From Streptomyces venezuelae (lineage in GTDB: Bacteria > Actinomycetota > Actinomycetes > Streptomycetales > Streptomycetaceae), in NCBI RefSeq assembly GCF_008642315.1, contig NZ_CP029192.1, forward strand, positions 8,246,001 to 8,310,000: 64,000 nt of DNA. The letters are read 5' to 3'. Positions 25,623 through 36,900 of the stretch are shown here, one piece after another (the stretch's first letter is position 1; each line of letters starts with the position of its first letter). Position numbers and translations under genes: made by a program. Below the pieces are notes generated by a model, which did no database searches, was not told where the DNA came from, and saw nothing but the letters and a program-made list of their open reading frames with translations.

Positions 25623-26180
25623 CTACTGAACCTTGTTCCCCCGCTGCGAGAAGAACGACCCCGGGCCGTCGTACCGGCCCTGCTCCAGTGCCTCGGCGAC
25701 ATCCTCGCGCAACACCCAAATCTTCTTGCGTGACTTCTCCATCGTGGTCGGCGCATGTGCGAGCACAGACTCCAGCAGCCACACCTTCGAACCGGACAGG
25801 GCGTAGTCCGGCTCCGCCACCCGGCCCGAACCAGCCTTCGCGGCCTGCCCCACAGCGACCTGCGTCACCCCGAACAACTCCGCGTACTCCTGCGCACCGA
25901 CCAGCGGGGGCAGCTCGCCCTTCTTCCGGGGGCGCACCCTTGCCCCCTGCTCGGCCTCCAGTGCAGCAAGCTCCTCCGCGTCGAGCTGCCGGCCACGAGA
26001 GCCAGGTGGCAACGCCAGTGACTCGACGAACCCCCCGGGCCAGACCGGCTTACCCGAAACGATCACGGCGTGCTCGTAGGAGAGGACGCCCCGGTGGATC
26101 CACGTATTACTGATCACTTCGGGCTTGATGCGGTACACCCGCCCGATCTCCTGCCGGCCACACAACAGCGGCTTCGCCAC
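25623..26180 (-). CDS. putative DNA-binding protein with two HTH-like segments
   Basis: A 185-residue protein from a GTG preceded by GAGGAGG. Two similar excisionase/MerR-like segments are visible: LLCGRQEIGRVYRIKPEVISNTWIHRGVLS near the N-terminus, and PPLVGAQEYAELFGVTQVAVGQAAKAGSG in the middle. Each is followed by a short wing-like strand ending at P.W or KVW. The C-terminal end reads KKIWVLREDVAEALEQGRYDGPGSF. It may be a regulator or excisionase-like protein of the accessory element. No integrase is near it. Confidence 0.55.
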   Translation of the reverse strand: MAKPLLCGRQEIGRVYRIKPEVISNTWIHRGVLSYEHAVIVSGKPVWPGGFVESLALPPGSRGRQLDAEELAALEAEQGARVRPRKKGELPPLVGAQEYAELFGVTQVAVGQAAKAGSGRVAEPDYALSGSKVWLLESVLAHAPTTMEKSRKKIWVLREDVAEALEQGRYDGPGSFFSQRGNKVQ

Positions 26181-26517
26181 ATCTGCCTCCTCTCTATGAC
26201 GACACATCCAGGAGAGCAGAATAGTGCTAGCGACTGAGGATTCGATGGGTTGGATTCGTGGTTGACGGCGGGGCCGAAGCGTGTGGGAGGAGGGCCTTCC
26301 GGATGTGAAGCCCTGTTTGGGGGCCGCCGCCACCGCTGATGTTATGAAGCCGATGCACTCTTGGGCACAACCGTGACCGAAGTCACAACTGTGACAAGCC
26401 TTTTGTGGCATGCGCCCTGAATGGCCTACTGGGTTCTTTACTTGGCGACTACATACAGTCCTGGTTTGGTTCCCTCGTTAAGGGAACTTTCATCTTTGTG
26501 ACAGGTCGGGGTGGGAT
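26181..26517. promoter_or_regulatory. divergent promoter region with inverted repeat at 26469-26487
   Basis: This 337-base gap separates the HTH gene and the plus-strand LamG gene. It is AT-richer than average. GTTCCCT-CGTTA-AGGGAAC is a perfect 7+5+7 inverted repeat 31 bases before the LamG start, either an operator or an RNA hairpin in the leader. No gene is supported. Confidence 0.5.
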
Positions 26518-29500
26518 ATGTGGAGGCGCGTGTGTTCGCGCGGCAGTGCTGGGGCTTTGGCAAGTCTGGTGAGTGTGGCCATCGTGACGAGCCTCGTCCC
26601 GGCGGCGACCGCGACAGCCGACTCGCCGGCCACACCCCCAGTGGTGAAGGCTGAGCACGAAGGTTCGCCTGGCGAAGAGGCGAGTGCCGAGGCAGCGTTG
26701 GCAGCCGCCAAGCGCACGGGCAAACCAGTCGAGGTGACCTCGCTGCGCGGTGAGAGCAGCGATACCTATGCGACGGCCGACGGGAACCTGGAGGCGCGGG
26801 AGTACCTGCGCCCGGTCCGGGCCCGGGTGGGTGAGCAGTGGAAGGCGGTGGACACCGAGCTGGTCAAGTCTGCTGGGGGAGCCGTGGCGCCGAAAGTTGC
26901 CACGGTAGGTCTTGAGTTCTCAGGCGGTGGTGATGAGCCGCTGGTGCGGATAACGAAGGCCGGTCGGGAGCTGGCATTGTCATGGCCCGGCGAGTTGCCC
27001 GCACCGCGGCTGGAGGGTGCGACCGCCATCTACCCTGACGTGCTTCCGGATGTGGACCTGCGGATGGGGGCACAGGAGGACGGATTCACACAGCTGCTGG
27101 TCGTCAAGAGCGCAAAGGCCGCTGAGAGTTCGGAGCTGGCTGAGCTGCGGCTCAAGCTGACGGCTGACGGAATGGATGTGAAAGAGACCGCCGAGGGCAT
27201 GCTGCAGGCAGTCGACCACGGCGCCAGGGGGGCGGTCTTCGAGGCACCGAAGCCCATGATGTGGGACTCCAGCCCGGGGGCCGGTAGTACGCCGAGTGCG
27301 AAAGCTGCGCGGCCCCGGGCAGGCGCAGCTACCGCAGTAACAGCCTCGCCGACTGGGGAAGAGCCTGCGGCCGGAGAATCCGGCAAGCTCGCGCCTGTCG
27401 GAGTGGAGGTCCCTGCTGGCGGCAAGGAGCTGGTGCTGACGCCGGATGCGGACGTCCTGAAGGGCACGGACACCACGTACCCGGTGTTCATCGACCCACA
27501 ATGGCATTCGCCGCGCGCGACGGCGTGGACGATGGCGTCGAAGCACTGGGACAACGAACCGCAGTGGAAGTTCAACGGCAGCCATGACGCGGGCATGGGC
27601 TATTGCAACTGGAACTACTGCAAGCCCAACGACACCAAGCGGCTCTTCTACCGCATTGCGGTCTCGAAGTTTGCAGGCAAGTCGATCTTGTCGGCCGAGT
27701 TTGTGGTCCGCAACACCTGGTCCGCTTCCTGTTCGGACCGCACCGTGGAGCTGTGGAAGACCAAGGACATCTCGTCTTCTACAACCTGGAACTCTCAGAA
27801 CGCCTCGGGGTTTTGGATCAGGAAACTCAAGTCGGAGTCATTCGCCCACGGTTACTCGGGCTGCGCCGCCAAGGATGCTGAGTTCGACATCCGTTCAGCG
27901 ATCCAGGATGCGGCTGATAGCCGGGACTCGACGATGACGTTTGGTCTGCAGGCTGCCAGCGAGTCAGACGCATATGGCTGGAAGCGGTTCTCCGACAAGG
28001 CGTTCCTGCGGGTGAAGTACAACCGTGCGCCCGCGCAGCTCCGGAGCTCGCAGCTGAAGATGGAGTACGGCGGGACCTGCAAGAGTTCCGAGAACGCAGC
28101 CCGGGTGCGCACGCGGGGAAAGATCTATGCCAATGATGTGAAGGACCCGGACGGCGACGACGTCTCGGTGCAGTTCCAGGCCAAGTGGGACGGAGGGAGC
28201 TGGAAGCCGGGCCGTACGTCGGCGGACCCTTCTGGCTCGAGCTTCGCCATCAGTCTGCCGGCGACGATCCCGGTCAACAAGCAGGTCAACTGGTACGCGC
28301 GAGTCTATGACGGGGCGCAGTACTCACCGTGGTCGTACGCGGGAAACCCCAGCGCGTGCTACTTCGTTTACGACACCAAGGTACCCAAGGCACCTGCGGT
28401 CTCCTCCGGTGAGTACCCGGCCTCCGAACCGGAGGACCCCAAGGATCCGTGGTACGACGGCGTGGGAAAGTACGGGTCTTTCGAACTGGATGCCGCCGAC
28501 AGCGATGTGACCACCTACTGGTATGGCATCAACAGCGATCCCAGTGCGAAGCACAAGATCACCACGTCAGGCGGCGCGGCGAAGACCGCAAAGGTGTTGC
28601 CGGCCAAACCTGGGCTGAACTTCATCACGGCCCAGGCCTTCGACAGCGCGGGCAACGGCAGCGAAATCCGTACCTACCAGTACCGAGTCAAGGCGGGCCA
28701 GCCGGAGCGAGCCACCTGGCAGCTGGACGAGGCTGCGGACGCGAATGAGGCCAAGGGCTCGACGCCGGCCCGCACCGCGAAGCTGCACGGCGGAGCGACC
28801 CCGGGCGTGGCCGGCATGGAGGGCGCGGCCCTGTCGTTCAACGGTACAGACGGCTATGCCGCCACGGACATTCCTGTGGTGGACACCAGCCGCGGATTCG
28901 CGGTCTCGGCGTGGGTGAAGCTGTCAAAGATGCCCGAGGGGGCGGCGGTCATCGCCACCCAGCCTGGCAACCACAGTCCGGGATTCGAGCTCTACTACTC
29001 CAAGACGTACGACCGCTGGGCATTCAACCAGTACAAGTCCGACACCGCTGATTCAGGTATCGCCCGGGCCATGGCGGACAAGCCCGGCGGCGTGGCCGCG
29101 GACACGTGGACACACTTGATCGGTTCATACTCTTCGACGCGCGACGTTCTGGAGCTGTTCGTGGACGGCACGCTGGTCGGCCAAACTGCCTACGACAGTC
29201 CGTGGGAGGCCCGCCGCGGCCTGCAGATCGGTGCCGCCTCCTACAGCGGCAACCCAGCGGCGTTCTTCCCGGGAGCGGTCGACGCAGTGCAACTCTTCGA
29301 CAAGCCGCTGGCCCAGGACGAGGTCGACAAGCTGCACGCGAAGCAGACCGTGGGTGACCCGGGCCGCCCCGCGCTGGCGGTTTTCGATCTGGACGAGCCA
29401 GCGGACGCCACCGAGATCACCGGGCATGGCGGAGTGCTGCCCGCTGCCTACCGCGGTGGTGTCACCACCGGCACCCCCGGCATCGCGGGCAAGGCCGCCA

Positions 29501-30786
29501 CTTTCAACGGCACCAACGGCTACGCCAGGATCGGTCAGATCAGCGGGCCGCATCTGAACACCTCCCGCAGCTTCACAGTTTCCGCCTGGGCCAAGCTCGA
29601 CAAGAAGCCCGACGGCGCAGCGATCATCGCCGCGCAAGCGGGCAAGGAACGTCCCGGCTTCGAGCTGTACTACTCCTCCACCTACAACCGGTGGGCCGTC
29701 AACCAGTACTCGGCCGATGCCGCCGACGCGACCCCGATCCGCGCCATGCAGGACGACGGTGCCAGCGCCTACGTGGGCGAGTGGGCGCAGCTGGTGGGCG
29801 TGCACGACACCGTCGCCAACACCTTGACCCTGTACGTCAACGGGGCCAAGGCCGGGTCGGTACCGCTGGCCGGCGCGTTCTACGCCGATCAGTCCATGTA
29901 TCTGGGCGCGGGCAGCTACAGCGGCCAGGTCAAGAACCACTTCCCGGGCAGCATCGACGACCTACGCCTCCTGGACCGGCCAGTGTCGGCCGAAGAGGTC
30001 CAGCAGATGTTCAAACAGCGCCCCCTGGTCAAAGGCCGCTGGAACTTCGAGGAGACCAATAGCAGCGGAACCACCACGCTGGACTCCTCCGCAGCCAAGC
30101 GCCCGATGAATCTCCACGGCGGCGCGCAGCTCGGCACAGGAATGATCGACAACAGCGGGCTGCAGCTGAACGGCACGGACGCCTATGCCGGCACCACCCT
30201 GATGCCGATGGATACGAGCGCCAGCTTCACCGTTACCGCCTGGGCCCAGACCGCAGCCATCCCGGACCACGGTGTCACCCTGGTCAGCGGTGCGGGCCTC
30301 AAGAACGATGCCTTCACAGTGCGCTTCCAGCCGGACGACAAGGACCCTGAAGGCCTGGGCCGCTGGGAACTCACGCTCCCGGCCAAGGACAGTACGGATG
30401 CACCAGTCACACGGGTGAGCAACACCGAGTTCTACGACGCACGCGAGTGGAACCACCTTGCGGTGGTCTACGACGGCTTCGCCAAAGAAGCCAGCCTCTA
30501 CGTCAACGGCGTGCTGCAGGAGGTCGCCTGCGGGGACGCGGACGGCGACGGAGACGCCGATGATGCGGCCTGCCAGGATCTCACCGCCTGGGCCGACAAC
30601 GTCCTCACCTTCAAAGCACCGCTGTCCCTCCAGGTAGGCAAGGCCAAGGGCGACGCCACCGGAACCTACTTCGCCGGCACCGTCGACGACGTATGGGCCT
30701 TCCAGGGCGCACTCAACGACAGCCAGGTCAGCGAACTGGCCGGATCCTGGTTCGACATCCCCACCGACGTACCCGCCGGGAGCTGA
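26518..30786 (+). CDS. secreted LamG-domain protein (large extracellular)
   Basis: A 1,422-residue exported protein. It has a signal peptide (basic MWRRVCSRG, hydrophobic helix, cleavage near ATATA-DS at ~34). The N-terminal ~300 residues are beta-rich. A DNRLRE-like sandwich follows near 320-510 (YPVFIDPQWHS to FLRVKYNRAP). Then come an Ig-like linker and three LamG/concanavalin-like domains near 731-938, 954-1158 and 1172-1406, each beginning with W.LDE or F.LDE and containing FNGTDGYA-type motifs. The third holds a calcium-type DADGDGDADD loop. It probably binds sugars or proteins on a surface. It is followed by a terminator and then the Rhs gene, a pairing seen in Streptomyces. Confidence 0.85.
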   Translation: MWRRVCSRGSAGALASLVSVAIVTSLVPAATATADSPATPPVVKAEHEGSPGEEASAEAALAAAKRTGKPVEVTSLRGESSDTYATADGNLEAREYLRPVRARVGEQWKAVDTELVKSAGGAVAPKVATVGLEFSGGGDEPLVRITKAGRELALSWPGELPAPRLEGATAIYPDVLPDVDLRMGAQEDGFTQLLVVKSAKAAESSELAELRLKLTADGMDVKETAEGMLQAVDHGARGAVFEAPKPMMWDSSPGAGSTPSAKAARPRAGAATAVTASPTGEEPAAGESGKLAPVGVEVPAGGKELVLTPDADVLKGTDTTYPVFIDPQWHSPRATAWTMASKHWDNEPQWKFNGSHDAGMGYCNWNYCKPNDTKRLFYRIAVSKFAGKSILSAEFVVRNTWSASCSDRTVELWKTKDISSSTTWNSQNASGFWIRKLKSESFAHGYSGCAAKDAEFDIRSAIQDAADSRDSTMTFGLQAASESDAYGWKRFSDKAFLRVKYNRAPAQLRSSQLKMEYGGTCKSSENAARVRTRGKIYANDVKDPDGDDVSVQFQAKWDGGSWKPGRTSADPSGSSFAISLPATIPVNKQVNWYARVYDGAQYSPWSYAGNPSACYFVYDTKVPKAPAVSSGEYPASEPEDPKDPWYDGVGKYGSFELDAADSDVTTYWYGINSDPSAKHKITTSGGAAKTAKVLPAKPGLNFITAQAFDSAGNGSEIRTYQYRVKAGQPERATWQLDEAADANEAKGSTPARTAKLHGGATPGVAGMEGAALSFNGTDGYAATDIPVVDTSRGFAVSAWVKLSKMPEGAAVIATQPGNHSPGFELYYSKTYDRWAFNQYKSDTADSGIARAMADKPGGVAADTWTHLIGSYSSTRDVLELFVDGTLVGQTAYDSPWEARRGLQIGAASYSGNPAAFFPGAVDAVQLFDKPLAQDEVDKLHAKQTVGDPGRPALAVFDLDEPADATEITGHGGVLPAAYRGGVTTGTPGIAGKAATFNGTNGYARIGQISGPHLNTSRSFTVSAWAKLDKKPDGAAIIAAQAGKERPGFELYYSSTYNRWAVNQYSADAADATPIRAMQDDGASAYVGEWAQLVGVHDTVANTLTLYVNGAKAGSVPLAGAFYADQSMYLGAGSYSGQVKNHFPGSIDDLRLLDRPVSAEEVQQMFKQRPLVKGRWNFEETNSSGTTTLDSSAAKRPMNLHGGAQLGTGMIDNSGLQLNGTDAYAGTTLMPMDTSASFTVTAWAQTAAIPDHGVTLVSGAGLKNDAFTVRFQPDDKDPEGLGRWELTLPAKDSTDAPVTRVSNTEFYDAREWNHLAVVYDGFAKEASLYVNGVLQEVACGDADGDGDADDAACQDLTAWADNVLTFKAPLSLQVGKAKGDATGTYFAGTVDDVWAFQGALNDSQVSELAGSWFDIPTDVPAGS

Positions 30787-30796
30787 TCCCGCAACA

Positions 30797-30830
30797 GGTG
30801 TGAGCTCGGCCGCCTGGCCGAGCTCACACC
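30797..30830 (+). terminator. hairpin between the LamG and Rhs genes
   Basis: GGTGTGAGCTCGGC (30797-30810) pairs perfectly with GCCGAGCTCACACC (30817-30830), loop of 6. It starts 10 bases after the LamG stop and would separate or attenuate the Rhs gene. Confidence 0.75.
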
Positions 30831-30861
30831 GACCTCTGCTGTCCTTCCCCTCTCACGTTCC

Positions 30862-30886
30862 GCGCCGCGCCCTAAGGGCGCGGCGC
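30862..30886. promoter_or_regulatory. 25-base palindrome before the Rhs gene
   Basis: GCGCCGCGCCCT and AGGGCGCGGCGC flank a single A, ending 25 bases before the Rhs ATG. It could be an operator for a dimeric regulator or a second leader hairpin. Confidence 0.55.
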
Positions 30887-30911
30887 CCGGCAGCGATGGA
30901 TTCATCAACAC

Positions 30912-33900
30912 ATGCAACCCACACCAGCGCATTCGCGCGGAGGCAGACGGCTCCGCCGGACCTCGCTCGTACTGTCCGCGGTGCTCATCGGCAGCCTGCT
31001 CCAGACGACGGCAACTCCAGCCGCCGCAGCCGACGGTGGACTGCCAGGCCTGCCCAAGTCGGAAAAACCGGTGGCGGGCAGCCACAGCGGCAAGGTCAAG
31101 CCCCGCTCCGTCACCAAGGGCCCACGCGTACCGGTGAAGGCGCCGAAGCGCGCGTGGCCCAAGCCCTCGACCTCGACGCTGGACCTGCCGGCAGCCAGCG
31201 CCGATGACGGCATGTCTCTTGTTTCCCCCAAGGGCCCACCCATCCGAGTCGGCCGTGCCGCGAGCAGCCATAACAAGGTCCAGCCGGCCACACGAAGCAC
31301 GTTGGAACAGGTAGAGACCCGCGTCATGGGCCGCAAACAGGCAGCTGACGTAGGGGTGAAGGGCATGCTGTTCACCCTGAAACCCGACTTTTCCCCGCAA
31401 GCCAAGGCCAAAGCTCGAGCGACTTCGAGAGACCAGGCCCGATCCACCACCGGTGCGAAGCCCAAGCTGCAAGTCACTGTTGACTACGGCGACTTCGCGC
31501 AGGCCTTCGGCGGCGCCTACGCCTCGCGGATGCAACTGATCAAGTTGCCCTCCTGCGCTCTGACCACCCCCGCCAAGACGTCCTGCCGTACCGGCACTCC
31601 TGTCGCTGCGGTCAACGACACGGCCAAGCACTCACTGAGCGCCAAGTCGGTAGGTCTCGCGGCGAGTGGACCCACGGTCCTGGCTGCGACCTCGTCGGCC
31701 GACGGTGACAAGGGCGACTACAAGGCGAGCCCGCTCTCCCCGTCCGCCGCATGGAGCACGAACCTCAACACAGGCGACTTCAGCTGGTCTTACGACATGA
31801 ACGTGCCAGCCGTACCCGGCGGGTTGAAGCCGAGTGTGGGTCTGTCGTACTCATCAGGTTCGATCGACGGCCGTACGGGGGGATCGAACAACCAGGGGTC
31901 TTGGGCCGGCGACGGCTTCGACCTGTCTCCAGGATTCATCGAGCGGCGCTACAAGTCGTGCGCGGACGACGGGGTGAAGAACGCCGACGGGAACAAGCCC
32001 GGTGACCTCTGCTGGGACTACGACAACGCGTTCATCAGCTTCAACGGCAAGGGCGGCGAACTCGTCCATGTGGCCGGTAACCCCGACAAGGACGAGGCGA
32101 CCGAGGAGTACAAGCTCAAGCAGGATGACGGCACCCGCATCGTCCGGAGGAAGTCCACGGCCCGCGGCAACGGCGACAACGACGGCGAGTACTGGCGCCT
32201 GACCAGCCCGAACGGCACGCGCTACTACTTCGGCTACAACCGGCTCCCCGGCTGGGCCGAGGGCAAGGACGCCACCAACTCCACCTGGACTGTGCCCGTA
32301 TACGGCAACGAATCGGGCGAGGACTGCCACAAGGACTCGTTCGCCGACTCCTGGTGCCAGCAGGCCTGGCGGTGGAACGTCGACTACGCGGTGGACCCAC
32401 ACGGCAACGCCATGGGCTACCACTACGCCAAGGAGACCAACTCTTACGGTCGCAACCTCAAGGCTGAGGACGACACCTCCTACACCCGCGGCGGCTACCT
32501 CAAGCGCATCGACTACGGACTGAAGTCCTCCGACATGTTCGCGGACAAGCCACAGGGACAGGTTGTCTTCGACAACGCAGAGCGGTGCCTGCCACAAACC
32601 GGGGTGACTTGCGCGGCGGACACCATCGGCGACAAGGCGTTCTACTGGTACGACACCCCCTGGGACCTGAACTGCAAGGCCGGGACCAGGTGTGACAACG
32701 GCCGCCTGTCCCCGTCCTTCTGGACCCGCAAGCGTCTGACCGAAGTCACCACACAGGTGCTCAAGAGCGATGGCACGTACAGCAAGATTGATTCATGGAA
32801 GCTGAACCACCGCTGGGGCATGGCTGACACCGACTACCAGCTTCTGCTGGACAGCATCCAGCACACCGGCGAGTCGGCCACCCCCGCAATCACCCTGCCG
32901 AAGACGACCCTCTCCTACACTCAGCTGGAGAATCGCCTCGACAAGACCGGCGACGGTTACGCACCCTTCATCAAGTCCCGGCTGTCTGCAGTAGCGGACG
33001 AGTCCGGTGGGCAGGTCGCAGTCGACTACTCGGCCCCCGCCTGCAACTGGGGCAGTCTGCCCACGCCGGAGACAAACACCACTCGATGCTTCCCCCAGTA
33101 CATCGGGGGCGACAGCGAGAGCGACCCGGAAAAGCACTGGTTCAACAAGTACGTCGTCACCTCCGCCGTTTCCAAGGACCGTACCGGTGGAGCCCCCGAC
33201 CAGTTCACCCGGTACGAGTACCTCGGTGACGCCGCGTGGCACTTCGATGACGACGACGGCCTGACCAAGAAGAAGAACAAGACGTGGTCACAGTGGCGGG
33301 GCTACGGCCACGTCCGCGTCCAGACGGGAGGCCAGGGCGGAGCCGCTGCCATGAAGACGCAGCAGGACTCCTACTTCCTGCGCGGCATGGACGGCGACCG
33401 CAAGAACAAGGACGGCGGAACAAAGTCCGTCTCTGTCTCCCTGGGAGAAGGCGAGGGCGACCCCATCACCGACCACGAGTCCGTGGCTGGCATGCAGTAC
33501 AAAACTGCCTCCTACGACAAGCCCGGCGGCAAGATCCTGAGCAAGGCCGTCAGCCGCCCTTGGCACCACGAGACCGCGAAGAAGGTCCGCGACTGGGGCA
33601 CTGTCACAGCCAACCTCACCGGAACCTCCAGCACCAAGAACTGGACCTCCACCGACAACGGCGGCGGCACCAAGTGGCGCATCACTTCCACAACCACCCA
33701 GCACGACACCGTCGCAGGCCGCGTCACCGAAGCCAACGACTTCGGCGACAACTCCACATCCGCAGACAACCAGTGCACCCGCACCACCTACGCGACCAAC
33801 ACCAAGGACAACCTCCTCAACCTCCCCGACAGGGTCGAGACCGTCGCCAAGGCATGTGACACCGCACCGGACCGTGCCGAGGACGTCATCTCCGACGTCC

Positions 33901-36900
33901 GCACCGCTTACGACAACCAGGGCTACGGGGAGGCGCCGGCCAAGGGCGACGTCACCGCCACGGCCACACTCAAGAAGCACACCGGAACCAAGGCCACCTA
34001 CCTGGAGACGGGCGCCACCTTCGACAGCTACGGCCGCGTGCTCACCAGCACTGATCTCACCGCCGACGTCACCACAGACGGCGACGCGGCGCCCGTACGC
34101 GCCAAACGCAGCGACGGCCGCACCACGACCACCGTCTACACGCCGAGCACCGGCCTGCCGACGCAGACCAAGGTCACCACCCCGCCCGCGAAACTCCTCG
34201 ACACCTCAACAGCACAGACAACGATCAAGAACCTCGACCTGCGCGGGCAGACGGTCAAGCAGACCGACACCAACGGCGTCACCACCGAATTCGCCTACGA
34301 CGCACTGGGGCGCTCCAGCAAGGTCTGGCTCGCACGGGCCACCAGCCAGACACCCAACTACGAATTCACCTACACCTATACCGAGAACAAGCCGGTCGCC
34401 GTGGCGACCAAGACACTGGACAACAACGGCGGACAGATCACGTCGTACACGCTGTACGACGGCCTGCTGCGCCAGCGCCAGACCCAGAACCCGGGCCCCG
34501 ACGGCGGAACGCTGCTCGCCGACACCTTCTACGACGAGCGGGGACTTGCGGAAAGGACCTTCGCTCCCTACTACGCAACGATCAAGCCCGGCACCGAGCT
34601 GTTCAAACCTGATAGTGCGCTCGCCGTCGACTCACAGGCCATCACCGCTTACGACGGACAAAACCGCCCCACTGAGGTCAAGCAGATAGCCGGCAACGGT
34701 GATGGCGGCAAGGTCCTCAACACCACCAAGACCATCTACGGTGGAGACCGAGTCACCGTCATCCCGCCTGCCGGTGACACCGCGACCACGACCCTCAGCG
34801 ACGCCCGAGGCAACACCACTGAACTGCGCCAACTGCACTCACACAATGTGGACGCCGCATACGACGCCACCACCTACAAGTACACGCCCCGCGGTGAACT
34901 GGAGAAGGTCACATCTCCAGCCGGGAGCAGCTGGAGCTACCGCTACGACCAGCTTGGGCGTCAGATCGAGGCCACCGACCCCGACAAGGGCACCAGCAGC
35001 AGCCGCTTCGACGACCGCGGGCAGCTGACCTACACCAAGGGCTCCCGCACCGACACACCGGCGCTGGCATACGTCTACGACAACCTCGGTCGCAAGACCG
35101 AGCTGCACGAGGACTCGCCCACCGGCCCGCTGCGCGCCAAGTGGGTCTACGACACGGTCACTGGCGCGAAGGGCCAGCTCGCCGAGTCCACTCGCTATGT
35201 GGACGGCGAGGCCTACACCTCCAAGGTCACCGACTACGACCAGCTTTACCGGCCGACGAAGACAGCCGTCGTCATCCCCGCCAGCGAAGGCAAGCTGCAG
35301 GGCACCTACCAATCCGGCACGCAGTACAAGCCCTCCGGCCTGGTCGGCACCACCAGCTACTCAGCCGCCGGGGCCCTGCCCGGCGGATCGGTCAACTACG
35401 GATACGAAGACCAAACGCTGCGTCCGACCTCTGTCTACGGCCAGGGTATGACCAGCAGCGTCAGCTACAGCTTCACCGGCAAACCCCTGACGTACACCAT
35501 GGGCCTGACCAACGGGGACAAGAAGTCCCAGGTCACCAACACGTACGAACGGGGAACCCAGCGACTGGCCACCACCCGCGTGGATCGTGAGGGCCAGGAG
35601 GGTGTGGACCGAGCCGTCACCTACGGCTACGACGAGGCCGGCAACGTCCTGTCGATGGCTGATGTCTCTCGCACCGGCACCGACAACCAGTGCTTCGCCT
35701 ACGACTACTTGGCTCGCCTGACGGAAGCATGGACGCAGTCCACCGCCGCCTGCACGGATACACCCGCAGCCGACAAGATCGACGGCCCGGCCCCGTACTG
35801 GCACTCCTACACCTACGACAAGGCCAGCAACCGCAGCACGGAAACCCAGCACAACCCCGCCGGCGACACCGGCAAAGACATCAAACGCGACTTCGACTAC
35901 CCCGGCCCGGGCAAGCCACAACCGCATACCCTCTCGTCCGTCACCACTACCGGCCCAGCCGGTACCAAAACGGAGGACTACGGCTATGACGCTGCGGGCA
36001 ACACCACCCGCCGTCCAGGCCAGGAGTTGAACTGGGACGCAGAAGGCCACCTCGCGAAGGTCAGCGAAGCCGACCAGCGCACCCAGTACTTGTACGACGC
36101 CGACGGGAACCGCCTCATCGGGCGCACCAGCACGGAGACCACCCTCTATCTCGGCCACACCGAAGTCGTCCTTGCTAAGGGAGCCGACAAGCCCAAAGCC
36201 GTCCGCTACTTCGACCTCGGCGGAGGGCAGAACGCCATCCGCAACGACGACGGCTCCTTCACCTTCACCATCGGTGACCACCAGGGAACTGGCCAACTGG
36301 CCATCAGCGCAGCAGACCTGGCCCTGACCCAACGCAGGCAATTGCCTTTCGGCGGGCCTCGTGGAGAGACGCCCAAGTCCTGGCCCGGCTCCAAGGGATT
36401 CGTCGGTGGCACCGACGACACCAAAGCCACAGGGCTCACCCACCTGGGCGCACGTGAGTACGACCCGGCAACGGGGCGCTTCATCTCCGTAGACCCGCTC
36501 CTGGAAGCCCAAGAGCCCCACACGCTCAATGGTTACGCGTATTCGAGCAACAACCCGATTACGAACTCCGACCCTACGGGACTCTCCGACTCCGTAATGT
36601 GTCGAGGTTCTGAGTGTGGTGGCGAGCAGCAGTTCAAGGAATCCCATGCCTCCCCGGACTTCTCCACGGGACAGACTTGGGAACAGAAATACCCCTGGGA
36701 AACCTCGCACTACGGCTACTACGACCAGTACGCGGGAACCAGGGCAATCAACACATGCGACGCCTCGTGCTCCCGGGCGCTCGACTACGGCCTGAAGGCC
36801 CCGAAGATCACAAACACCAATCTCTGCGGCTTCTCCGTAAGTTCAGGATGTGACTCCGGATTCCGTGAACGCGCAGCGCGCGGATACAAAGAGTTGACCG

